Source: Candidatus Hydrogenedentota bacterium
GTDB lineage: Bacteria > Hydrogenedentota > Hydrogenedentia > Hydrogenedentales > CAITNO01
Length of the DNA stretch: 8,048 nt
Assembly (NCBI GenBank): GCA_011046175.1
Contig: DSBB01000564.1
Span: forward strand, 1-8,048
Direction of reading: 5' to 3'
Both the position numbers and the translations under genes were made by a program. The notes beneath the pieces are model-generated. The model was given only the letters and a program-made list of their open reading frames with translations. It did not search any database and was not told where the DNA came from. The stretch's first letter is position 1. Every line of letters begins with the position of its first letter. Below, piece after piece: positions 1 to 7,700 of this stretch.

Positions 1-1374
1 GTGCTCTGGTATTACATTTGCCGGCGCAGGGGCGTTGATGCGCGGGGGATTGCGTTGTGGTTGGGATTGGGGCTTGCCTTGGGCGGTGAACTGGGGTATG
101 GGCAATACGTCTCATGGATACAGGGAAACTTTTACGCGGGCGAGGAAACGCTGCCGATTTCTCCCTGGGTCGGCTACGGCTGGTTCATGATATGCGGCGT
201 CGGCTGGGGCGCGCCCGGCGGTGTTGTGCTGGGATGGGCGCTGCACCACTCCGTGTCTGTGCGTCGGTGGCTTGTCCGCGTGCTGCTTATGATCGTTTTG
301 ACGGCGTTTATCTTCAATCTGCCCTTGCCTTGGTTGGGTGAAGGCGTGATCTCCGGTCTGGGCGGGCAACTGGCGAAGCATTGTCCCGGCTTGCTTTTTC
401 CCAATGCCGGTCATGGCCTGTACGCTGGGGAACTCGAAGGACATATTACTCGAACAGTGTATACCAACACCCAGAATTTCGCTGTGTTGCTGTGGTGGGC
501 GCTTGCATTGGCCGTGGCGCTGTGGCAACGGGATTCGACCACATTGCTTTGCGGAATGATCATAGGGGGTGGGTTCGGGTTCGGTTTCGCTGTGAGCGCG
601 GCATGGTGCCACGGTTACACTTATGCGCCTGCATGGATTGACTGGTGGAAAATGTGGGAACTCCATGCCGGATTTATCCTTGGCGCGTTGTACGCTTTGG
701 TACTGTTCTGGGAACTGCGGCGTGTAGACAAGGCGCATCTGTGCAACGGAATGCCTGTTATGGGCGCCGATGTCGCGGCGGCCGTGCCGGAGCGCTGGAA
801 AACCTTGTTCGCGGCGGTCGCTGGGTTTGTGCTTGTTTTTGGCGCGGGTGTGGAATACTTTTTCCGGACCGGACTGACGGTTGCCTTGTTTTATTTTCTC
901 GCGGTCGCATTAATCACCTGTGCAAAACCGGCTCATGCGCAGGAGTTGCGCCGGTACGTTTTACTATGTTACAGCCTTTTTCTTTTGATGTTCATCCTTT
1001 TACATGGAGTCACTTCACGTCTCGGTGTCTTTCTCGAATTATATGCGCCCGATGCGGTGGATCAATATGCGTGGCCAAAAGCGCGCATCGCCCTTTTTCT
1101 TCCAGCAGCCTTTATACTGTTCCTTGTCACACTGCGAAGCATAATGCGACAATATTGCACGCCAACAGGCGGGCACGCCAAGTCGTTGCTTACGGCAGAG
1201 CGGCTGATAGATTTATGTGCCTTTATCGCGCTGGTGGGAGCAATATCCATTTGGCCGTCCAAAATAGCAGTCATGTATTCCATATATTTGATGTTAGCAC
1301 TATACGCATTAGCGAGAATAAGCAAGTGGTATGGTCATATTGAAGCCACTGCGCCACTGCAATCCCGCCAATAG
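1..1374 (+). CDS. Polytopic membrane protein of unknown function, probably 5'-partial
   Basis: I do not recognise this protein. The frame is open from the first base to a TAG at 1372-1374 (457 residues visible). It begins directly with the cytoplasmic-looking stretch CRRRG followed by a membrane segment, and no ribosome binding site can be seen, so the GTG at base 1 is probably internal and the true start lies upstream. About 11-12 hydrophobic segments are visible, near residues 16-36, 57-81, 91-112, 159-175, 181-203, 220-238, 267-284, 290-306, 319-336, 361-378, 402-418 and 422-440. The N-terminal half is rich in Gly and Trp (GLGLALGGELGYG, GWGAPGGVVLGW, WIDWWKMWEL) and seems to contain a repeated two-helix unit (residues 16-84 and 181-236). 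Glycosyltransferase-like or O-antigen-type membrane enzymes and transporters are possible, but no catalytic motif supports either. Hand-counted G+C falls from near 60% at the start to about 47% after base 960. It is separated from the efflux operon by a promoter, so no functional link is implied. Confidence 0.75.
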   Translation: MLWYYICRRRGVDARGIALWLGLGLALGGELGYGQYVSWIQGNFYAGEETLPISPWVGYGWFMICGVGWGAPGGVVLGWALHHSVSVRRWLVRVLLMIVLTAFIFNLPLPWLGEGVISGLGGQLAKHCPGLLFPNAGHGLYAGELEGHITRTVYTNTQNFAVLLWWALALAVALWQRDSTTLLCGMIIGGGFGFGFAVSAAWCHGYTYAPAWIDWWKMWELHAGFILGALYALVLFWELRRVDKAHLCNGMPVMGADVAAAVPERWKTLFAAVAGFVLVFGAGVEYFFRTGLTVALFYFLAVALITCAKPAHAQELRRYVLLCYSLFLLMFILLHGVTSRLGVFLELYAPDAVDQYAWPKARIALFLPAAFILFLVTLRSIMRQYCTPTGGHAKSLLTAERLIDLCAFIALVGAISIWPSKIAVMYSIYLMLALYALARISKWYGHIEATAPLQSRQ

Positions 1375-1441
1375 CAACAAGCGTCTTTCCGGTTTCATCA
1401 CAAGGGCAAGGTAAAAAGCGCGTAAAAAATAAAACAAACAC

Positions 1442-1470
1442 TTGAATTAAGCAAACGTATGTGTTATGCT
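1442..1470 (+). promoter_or_regulatory. Predicted sigma70-type promoter of the efflux operon
   Basis: The -35 box TTGAAT (1442-1447) and the -10 box TATGCT (1465-1470) are separated by exactly 17 bp. Each matches the consensus at four of six positions. A TGT directly upstream of the -10 (1462-1464) gives an extended -10. Transcription would start near 1476-1479, about 40 nt before the TetR start codon. It is the only convincing promoter seen upstream of the four-gene cluster and is placed to drive all of it. The call is by inspection only. Confidence 0.6.
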
Positions 1471-1473
1471 TGC
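1451..1473 (+). promoter_or_regulatory. Candidate TetR operator (23-bp imperfect palindrome)
   Basis: The left arm GCAAACGTA (1451-1459) and the right arm TATGCTTGC (1465-1473) are complementary at seven of nine positions around a 5-bp centre. The mismatched pairs are 1455/1469 and 1457/1467. The palindrome covers the downstream part of the promoter spacer and the entire -10 box, so a dimer bound there would block RNA polymerase. Its size and position are typical of TetR-family self-repression sites. Assigning it to the adjacent regulator is an inference from position and symmetry. Confidence 0.5.
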
Positions 1474-1475
1474 GC

Positions 1476-1505
1476 CTCGGTGCTGGTTGAAACACAAAAA
1501 CCGAG
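1476..1505 (+). promoter_or_regulatory. Possible 5'-UTR hairpin reaching the TetR ribosome binding site
   Basis: CTCGGT (1476-1481) is the exact reverse complement of ACCGAG (1500-1505), with an 18-nt loop. The right arm overlaps the Shine-Dalgarno GAGAGG (1503-1508) that lies 8 nt before the ATG at 1517. Folding would partly hide the ribosome binding site. The stem is only 6 bp with a large loop, and if transcription starts at a purine (1479 or 1480) the outer pairs would be lost. Confidence 0.25.
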
Positions 1506-1516
1506 AGGTTTGAACC

Positions 1517-2191
1517 ATGGAAACAGCAGCTTCCACCACAAAAGAATCTTTGTTGTTCGCTGCAGGAGAACTCTTTGCAGAACACGGCCTCGAGGGAACC
1601 AGTATTCGCGCCATTGCGGATAAGTGTCAGGCCAATATCGCCGCGGTGAATTATCATTTCGGCAGCAAGGAAAATCTCTATCTCAAGGTGATTCGTCATG
1701 TATTGGAGCGAACGCGGTGTTGCCGCGCCGAAGAATTATTGAAGCGTAAACACGAATGGATGCAGGACCCCCATAAATCGGCTGAAGCAGTGTATAGAGT
1801 TATTGAAGAACACATTCAGCAGTATTTTACGGGCATTCATCCCCGCTGGTATGGACGCATTTTCATGCGCATATTATTGCAGCCCACGCCTGCCATCTGG
1901 GAAATCATGGAGGAACTGCTGATGCCGAATCTTAATTGTTTGCGTGAAGTGCTGCATTGTTGTCGCCCCGGCATGAGTGAAAGCGAGGCGGAATTGTGGG
2001 CGGATACGCTCATGGGACAGTTGGCGCATTACATTTTTGCCGAGGATTTTATGTTGATCATACCCAAACATCGCAAATTACATGATGTCTCCTATCAAAA
2101 GGATATTCTCCGACATGTGGCCCGCGTGATGATTCGCGGCCTGCAATTATCCATGCCGGATTTTCTGCGGGAGGAATCCGCGCATGCGTAG
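1517..2191 (+). CDS. TetR/AcrR-family transcriptional repressor, CecR-like
   Basis: This is a DNA-binding regulator of 224 residues, usual for the family. The N-terminal TetR domain covers about residues 8-56. Its helix-turn-helix lies around residues 28-48 and ends in the hallmark YHFGSKENLY (46-55). The C-terminal ligand-binding and dimerisation part has the stretch RIFMRILLQPTPAIWEIMEE followed by a long helix pair (about 112-165). This resembles the C-terminal domain of CecR/YbiH-type regulators (DUF1956), a match made from memory. The start is the ATG at 1517 with GAGAGG at 1503-1508, 8 nt upstream. It is the first gene of the operon and overlaps the next gene by 8 nt, so it probably represses itself and the pump through the palindrome at 1451-1473. 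It has six cysteines, including adjacent pairs C68-C69 and C148-C149. The inducer cannot be read from the sequence. Confidence 0.92.
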   Translation: METAASTTKESLLFAAGELFAEHGLEGTSIRAIADKCQANIAAVNYHFGSKENLYLKVIRHVLERTRCCRAEELLKRKHEWMQDPHKSAEAVYRVIEEHIQQYFTGIHPRWYGRIFMRILLQPTPAIWEIMEELLMPNLNCLREVLHCCRPGMSESEAELWADTLMGQLAHYIFAEDFMLIIPKHRKLHDVSYQKDILRHVARVMIRGLQLSMPDFLREESAHA

Positions 2192-3581
2192 AGAAGTGAT
2201 TTTTGCGGCAATTTTACCCATGATGGTTTTCCTGGCCAACGGATGCGCCACATTCGACGGACTGCTGGAACGTCAGGCCGATGTGGACGCCTTTCTGGCG
2301 CATGTGGAAACGCGCACCGCCGCCGTTTTGGATGAGAATACTGTGTTCAATCTCGACAGATGCGTTGCCGTCGCCTTGGAAAATAATCTTGATGTAAAGG
2401 CGGCAGATATTGAGGCGCGTCTTGCAAAACTGCAAAAGCGCGTTGCCTTTGCCAATTTCTTGCCGGAAATTACCTTGGACTACAATTTCATGGAGCTGAA
2501 TCGCGCGCCCACCACACAGATATTCGGTTCCATGTCCACAACGATGCAGGATCGAATCGTCAGAGAAACAGCGGTTAACGCGCAGATGCCCATATTCGCG
2601 CCCGCCACGTGGTTTTTGTACGCGATACATCAGCGTGGTGAGGAAATCAGCGAATTTGTCACCGACTACACACGGCAGATGATTGCCCTTCAGGTCACCG
2701 GCCTTTACTTCCAATGTCTTGCCACCAGTGAACATCAACGCATTTTGGAAGCGCGGCTCCAGGCGGCAAAAGTGTTGGCGCGGGAAGTGGAATCGTACTA
2801 CAACGAGGGCATGGTAACCGAAGCGGACCTTGCGCAGGTTACGGTGTTGGTTATGGCGCGGGAAAACGAACTGGAACGCAACGCGCGCGCCGGGGAGCGT
2901 TGCGTTGCCGAATTACTCACGGCAATGGGACTCTTGCCCACCGCCGACATTCAACTTGAAGCGGGACAACCCATTGAACCCCCTGAAGGGGGACTTGAAG
3001 ACTGGATATTGGAAGCCTTGTTGAACAATCCGCGACTTGCCATTGAAGACCGTCTTGTGGAAATAGAAAAAGAGAAGGCGCGTATTGCCGTTTCAAATTT
3101 TCTGCCGATGCTCGCGGGTTTTGCAAGCCGTTCCCACACCTCCAACTCACTCATGGCGTACCCGTACACCACGGCATTCGGTTTTGCGGGAATCATGACG
3201 CTTTTCAACGGTTTTTCCAATATAAACGAATATCGCATTGCCAGAGTGGAAACGGAAAAGGCCTTCCTGCGGCGTGAACAGGGAAGTCTTGCGCTAATGT
3301 TGGAGGTTGTTCATGCGCACACTCACCTTGCGGATGCGCGCGCAACACTGAACCTGGCTGAAGCCGCCGCAAACGCGGCAAAAATTGAATTGAAAGAGGA
3401 AACTGCAAAAATGAACGAAGGCTTATTGCGGCCATCCGAAATGCTGAACACCGTGGCGCAGTTTGATGCCGCGCAGATAAACGTTGTCAACGCGCGCTAT
3501 CAACGCGAGGTCATGGCTGCCATTGCGCGAAATGTAGTGGGCGCAACCTATTGTGGACAAAAGGAAACGAACAATGAATAA
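2184..3581 (+). CDS. TolC-like outer-membrane efflux lipoprotein (OMF)
   Basis: This would be the outer-membrane channel of the tripartite pump. It has 465 residues, close to TolC and OprM. A short signal peptide (residues 1-20) ends in a lipobox-like LANGC with Cys21 as the predicted lipidated residue, as in OprM-type channels. Two OEP repeats follow the family pattern. The first starts near residue 54 (FNLDRCVAVALENNLDVKAA, then FLPEITLDY); the second starts near 270 (WILEALLNNPRLAIEDR, then SNFLPMLAGF). Long Ala/Glu/Lys-rich helices at about 165-250 and 350-455 would form the periplasmic tunnel. EVESYYNEGMVTEADLAQV and KEETAKMNEGLLRPSEMLN are typical OEP helix-turn stretches. The ATG at 2184 lies inside the end of the regulator gene with GGGAGGA at 2169-2175, 8 nt upstream, so translation is probably coupled. 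Placing the OMF gene first among the structural genes differs from the common adaptor-pump-OMF order. Confidence 0.93.
   Translation: MRREVIFAAILPMMVFLANGCATFDGLLERQADVDAFLAHVETRTAAVLDENTVFNLDRCVAVALENNLDVKAADIEARLAKLQKRVAFANFLPEITLDYNFMELNRAPTTQIFGSMSTTMQDRIVRETAVNAQMPIFAPATWFLYAIHQRGEEISEFVTDYTRQMIALQVTGLYFQCLATSEHQRILEARLQAAKVLAREVESYYNEGMVTEADLAQVTVLVMARENELERNARAGERCVAELLTAMGLLPTADIQLEAGQPIEPPEGGLEDWILEALLNNPRLAIEDRLVEIEKEKARIAVSNFLPMLAGFASRSHTSNSLMAYPYTTAFGFAGIMTLFNGFSNINEYRIARVETEKAFLRREQGSLALMLEVVHAHTHLADARATLNLAEAAANAAKIELKEETAKMNEGLLRPSEMLNTVAQFDAAQINVVNARYQREVMAAIARNVVGATYCGQKETNNE
3561..3567 (+). promoter_or_regulatory. Ribosome binding site that fixes the adaptor start
   Basis: AAGGAAA, with core AGGA at 3562-3565, lies 8 nt before the ATG at 3574. 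The same frame is open from a GTG at 3553, but that codon lies upstream of this site and would add seven charged residues in front of the signal peptide. The ATG at 3574 is therefore preferred. It also reproduces the 8-nt overlap seen at the previous gene junction. Confidence 0.7.
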
Positions 3582-4767
3582 GACCTGTGGAAAACGCGTA
3601 TTCATAGCGATGTCCATGCTGGCCGCGTATTGTGCGCAGGGCTGCGCCCCGATGAGCGATAACAAGGCGCTGGCTCAGGGAGAAGAAAAAGCGCGGCAAA
3701 TTCCGGTGTCCGTCACGCCCGCGCAGGAGCGCGTGTTTGAAGAACGCATTACCGTCCAAGGCAACTTGATTGCCAAAACGACGGCCATGGTCTCTGCGCG
3801 CATTGGCGGCATAGTCACGGATATGTATGTGGACGAGGGCGACCGTGTAATTGCCAACGAATCGGTTCTGTTTCAGGTAGATAAAGTCGCCGTCACGCAG
3901 GCGTATGAGATTGCGCTGCAAGACCGGAAGGTGGCCGAGTGCGCGCGGCGCGATGCGGAGGCGATGCTTGTCGCCGCGCAGGCGCAGCATGACAAGGCGA
4001 AGCTGGACTACGAACGCTTTACCCGGCTTCGGGAACAACAGGCAATTACCCCGGACGCCATGGAACAGATGGAGACGGGATATGCCGTGGCAAAGGCGCA
4101 ACTGGAGCGCGCCGGAACGGCGGTGAAACTGTATGAAGAACAGGAGAAGAAAGCGGCGGCGGCATTGGAGATTGCCCGAAAGAACCTGGAGGACTCGCGT
4201 ATTTTCAGCCCCATTGACGGTTGGGTCGCTTACCGCGGCGCCGAGCAGGGCGAATTCGTCGGAGCGGGCACGCCCATTATAAAAGTAACCGATACGCGTG
4301 TTCTTGAAGCATCGGCCTTTTTGCCAGGCGAATATTATCCGCGCGTGAAAACCGGTGAAACAACGGTAAACATCACCGTAGGCGGCGTCGCGCTGGGTTC
4401 TTTTCCCATCACCTACAAAAGTCCGGAAATTCAGGAGACGTTGCGCACGTTTGAAATCAAATGCTTGGTGGAATCGCCGCCCGAGGGCGTTGTGCCCGGC
4501 GCCATCGCGGATATAACCTCCGTATTGCTGACCCGAACCGCGCTCGGCGCGCCCCATGACATTGTGCAGACTCGCGATGAACAACAGGTCGTGTTCACGG
4601 TGGATAATGATCGCGCAAAGCGGGTCGCCGTCAAGACGGGGCTTACTACGGATGGCTGGACGGAACTGGTGGATTCGCCGATCGCGCCGGGCGAACCGCT
4701 TATTTCACGCGGCTATAATCTCGTGAATGATGGGACGCCGGTTCTTGTCCAGACGGAGGAGAGGTAA
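3574..4767 (+). CDS. RND efflux periplasmic adaptor lipoprotein (MFP/HlyD-type)
   Basis: This is the membrane fusion protein that links the inner-membrane permease to the outer-membrane channel. It has 397 residues from the ATG at 3574, like AcrA and MexA. The signal peptide has a basic start (MNKTCGKR) and ends in AQGC, a weak lipobox, with Cys24 as the likely lipid anchor. The order matches the family. The first half of the lipoyl domain is at about 66-102 (SARIGGIVTDMYVDEGDRV). An alpha-helical hairpin rich in A/E/K/Q spans about 106-208. The second lipoyl half is at about 208-241 (IFSPIDGWVAYRGAEQGEFV). A beta-barrel covers about 242-322, and a membrane-proximal domain (about 323-397) ends in GLTTDGWTELVDSPIAPGEPLISRGYNLVNDGTPV. 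It overlaps the OMF gene by 8 nt and its TAA directly abuts the permease ATG. Substrate specificity cannot be predicted. Confidence 0.94.
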   Translation: MNKTCGKRVFIAMSMLAAYCAQGCAPMSDNKALAQGEEKARQIPVSVTPAQERVFEERITVQGNLIAKTTAMVSARIGGIVTDMYVDEGDRVIANESVLFQVDKVAVTQAYEIALQDRKVAECARRDAEAMLVAAQAQHDKAKLDYERFTRLREQQAITPDAMEQMETGYAVAKAQLERAGTAVKLYEEQEKKAAAALEIARKNLEDSRIFSPIDGWVAYRGAEQGEFVGAGTPIIKVTDTRVLEASAFLPGEYYPRVKTGETTVNITVGGVALGSFPITYKSPEIQETLRTFEIKCLVESPPEGVVPGAIADITSVLLTRTALGAPHDIVQTRDEQQVVFTVDNDRAKRVAVKTGLTTDGWTELVDSPIAPGEPLISRGYNLVNDGTPVLVQTEER

Positions 4768-7700
4768 ATGTTTCTTTCCAATGCCGCCGTACGGCGTCCT
4801 GTGGCTATGAGTTGTCTGATTATCGGGCTGACGCTGCTCGGACTGAATTCTTATCGCAAGATGGGGCTGGAAATCATGCCCAAAGTGGATATTCCGTACA
4901 TTACCATTATCACCGTATATCCCGGCGCCTCCCCTGAAGAAATTGAAACGGACATCGCAAAGCGCATCGAAGACGAGGTTGTGGCCATATCAGGCTTGAA
5001 GCATGTCAGTTCCTCTTGTATTGAAAACGTGTGTCAAACATTGCTGGAATTCAATCTGGACGTGAATGTTGATTTGGCGGCGATGGACGTGCGCGAAAAA
5101 CTGGACCTTATTCGCGCGGATTTTCCCGAGGACGTGGAAGACCCGAAGGTGGTTAAGTTTGACGTAAACGCGAAGCCGGTAATCAGTCTTGCGCTCACCG
5201 GCTCTGTGCCGGTGGACGAATTATACGACTATGCCGACAATACGCTTAGAGATCGCATATCGGTCATTTCGGGAGTGGCGAATGTCGATCTCATTGGTGG
5301 CGCGGAACGGGAAGTGCATGTATTGGTGGACCGCAAAAAACTGGCGGCGCGAGGCTTGACCACCCTCAATCTTGTGCAGGCCCTTCGCGAAGGAGTACGG
5401 ACGATTCCATCGGGACGAATTCGCTCGCACGGCGTCGAATACGCGGTAAAATTCGACGCGGAATTCAGGAATATTGCTTTAATAGGAGACCTTGAGATTT
5501 CCGGGGGAAACGGTCAGCGCACCTACATCAGGGATGTTGCGAAAGTGCGCATGAGCACGGAAGAATTGCGTCAGATCGCGCATGTTGACGGACGTTCCGC
5601 CATTGCCATCAAAGTGGTCAAAAGAGCCGAATCCAATGCAGTGCAGGTGATTGACACGGTCAAGGAGGCCGTTGCCCGGTTGCAGCAGGAACTGCCCGGC
5701 GGCATGGAACTGGTCTGGGTCACCGACGACGGCGTGTTCACAAAAGCCATGATAGACAGCGCTTGGCTCAATGTGGGGCAGGGCATATTACTGACTGCGC
5801 TCATCTTGTTTTTATTTTTGTACAACATCCGCACCACGCTGGTAATTGCCATAACAATGCCGTTGACCATAATCATGGGTCTGTTTTTCATGCAGATGGT
5901 TGGATTTACCCTGAATCTGCCCACGCTGCTTTCCATTGGCATGTCGGTTGGCATACTTGTGACCAACTCTATTGTAGTGCTTGAATCTATTGTAAAACGG
6001 CTCGACGCGGGGAGCTCGCCAAAAGAGGCCGCTCAAATAGGCGCAAAAGAGGCTTTTACCGCTGTGCTGGCAAGCGCCGGAACAAATGTTGTTGTACTGT
6101 TTCCCATCGCCATCATGCCGGGGATGATAGGGCTTTTCATGAAACCCTTCGCGCTTACCATGGTGATTGTCACGCTTGTTTCATTGTTTGTGTCGTTTTC
6201 CTTGACGCCCATGTTGTGTTCATTGTTGCTCAAGCCAAAGAAAAAGGATTCCCACTCGCCGTTGGCATATATGGAACGCGCATGGAATTATGGTTTTGAC
6301 GGTATTGTCGCCCTGTACAGACGGTTGCTCCAGTTCACCGAGCATTACCGCGTTGCCGCCATTTTGCTGCTTGTCGGCGTTGCCGCCGTCTTTGTTCATA
6401 GCCTGCAAGTAGGTTCCGCCCTCGGTTCTACAATGGGCACCGAGCCTGATCGCGGTGAAATATTTGTAAAATTGGAATTTCCGGCGAGCAACAACCTGGC
6501 AAGAACAACCGAAAACGTTGCCGTTATTGAAAAGCGTCTTCAATCCTTGCCGCATTTACGTCACATTCTCACCACTATCGGGAAAGTGGAGGGAATGTTC
6601 GGGCAGTCGCCGGAGGGCGTTCATATGGCGCAAATATTGTTGCGATTCAATGAACGAACGGATAGAAAAGAAACCATTGACGATTTGATGCAGATGGCGC
6701 GCGAAAAGATTGAGGATTTTCCGGGCATTCTGTATACATTGACCATGCCCAATTTCACCGGCGGCCAAGCGTCGGATATAGAATTTGAAATTGCCGGACC
6801 TGACCTCGAAACATTGGACAGACTGGCGCTTGAAGCGCAGGCTGTCGCCAATGAAATACCGGGATTCAGCGACCCCGACACCACGGTGCGGTCCGGAAAA
6901 CCCGAGCTGCGCGTGCGGCCTGACCGCGCCGTGCTTGCCGATCTGGGCTTCCCGGCCACCAGTCTCGGCATGATTCTCCGGGGCAATATCGAAGGCATAA
7001 CGGCCGGCACATTCAAACGCGAGGCGCGAAATTACGACATTGTCGTTAAGTTTGACGAGGAAGAGGGGCGGGAACAGGTGGACGATTTTCTTTTCCCCGC
7101 TGCGCCGGGTCGCCCCATGCTTCTTGCCAATCTTGGCACAATCGAAGAAGGGTTTGCGCCCGTGCAAATCCCGCGCAAGGACAAGTTTCGCATTTCAAAA
7201 CTGTTTGCCAATCTGGAGCCTTCATTGCCCATCGGCACAGCCGTGAAGATACTTAGCGAAGAATTTGAACGCAAAACGCAGCTGCCCCCGGGTTACAGCT
7301 ATCAGTTTACCGGCGTATACGAGGTGATGTCGGAGGGAATTGAAGCGTTGATAGAAGCCGGTATTATCGCCGTTCTATTGGTGGTGCTCATGCTTGCCGC
7401 CATCCTCGAATCCTTCAAGCAACCCGTCTTGATTCTTGTCACGCTGCCGCTGGCGTTAATCGGCGTCTATTACTCGCTTTATTTCGGCGGTCACAGCATG
7501 GGCATTTTTGTCATGATGAGCATTGTAATGTTGATTGGAATTGTCGTAAACAACGCTATTCTTATTATGGATCAATTCAACGTTCATGTCGCATCGGGCA
7601 TGCCCAGACACGGCGCCATGGTAAATGCGGCCTGCGAACGTTTCAGACCGATTGCGATGATTACGCTTGCGGCCGTGCTGGGCATGTTGCCCCTGGCTTT

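Noticed and set aside
112..738. A 208-codon open frame on the minus strand
   Set aside because: It is Pro/His/Gln/Arg-rich with no domain and lies opposite the G/W-rich membrane-protein frame, as expected for a shadow.
645..1343. A 232-codon open frame in another forward frame inside the membrane-protein gene
   Set aside because: The translation is Cys/Arg/Gly-rich and looks like out-of-frame reading. The main frame has coherent membrane segments across the same bases.
961..1374. The lower G+C at the 3' end of the membrane-protein gene as a sign of recombination or gene fusion
   Set aside because: Hand counts per 60 bases vary from about 32% to 55% here without a sharp boundary. The frame stays open with plausible membrane helices, so composition alone does not support a junction.
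1375..1441. A terminator after the membrane-protein gene
   Set aside because: The stretch is A-rich but has no stem followed by a T run on the + strand, so no intrinsic terminator can be supported.
3553..3573. GTG at 3553 as the start of the adaptor
   Set aside because: The ribosome binding site (3561-3567) lies downstream of this GTG and is correctly spaced for the ATG at 3574. The longer form would also put extra charged residues before the signal peptide.
3511..4584. A 357-codon open frame on the minus strand, opposite the adaptor gene
   Set aside because: It is long but lies wholly opposite well-supported OMF/adaptor coding sequence. Its translation is rich in R, H, G and F with no recognisable domain, and it is best explained as a codon-bias shadow.
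6556..7167. A 203-codon open frame on the minus strand within the permease gene
   Set aside because: It lies opposite the second porter region of a clear RND permease and has no recognisable motif.
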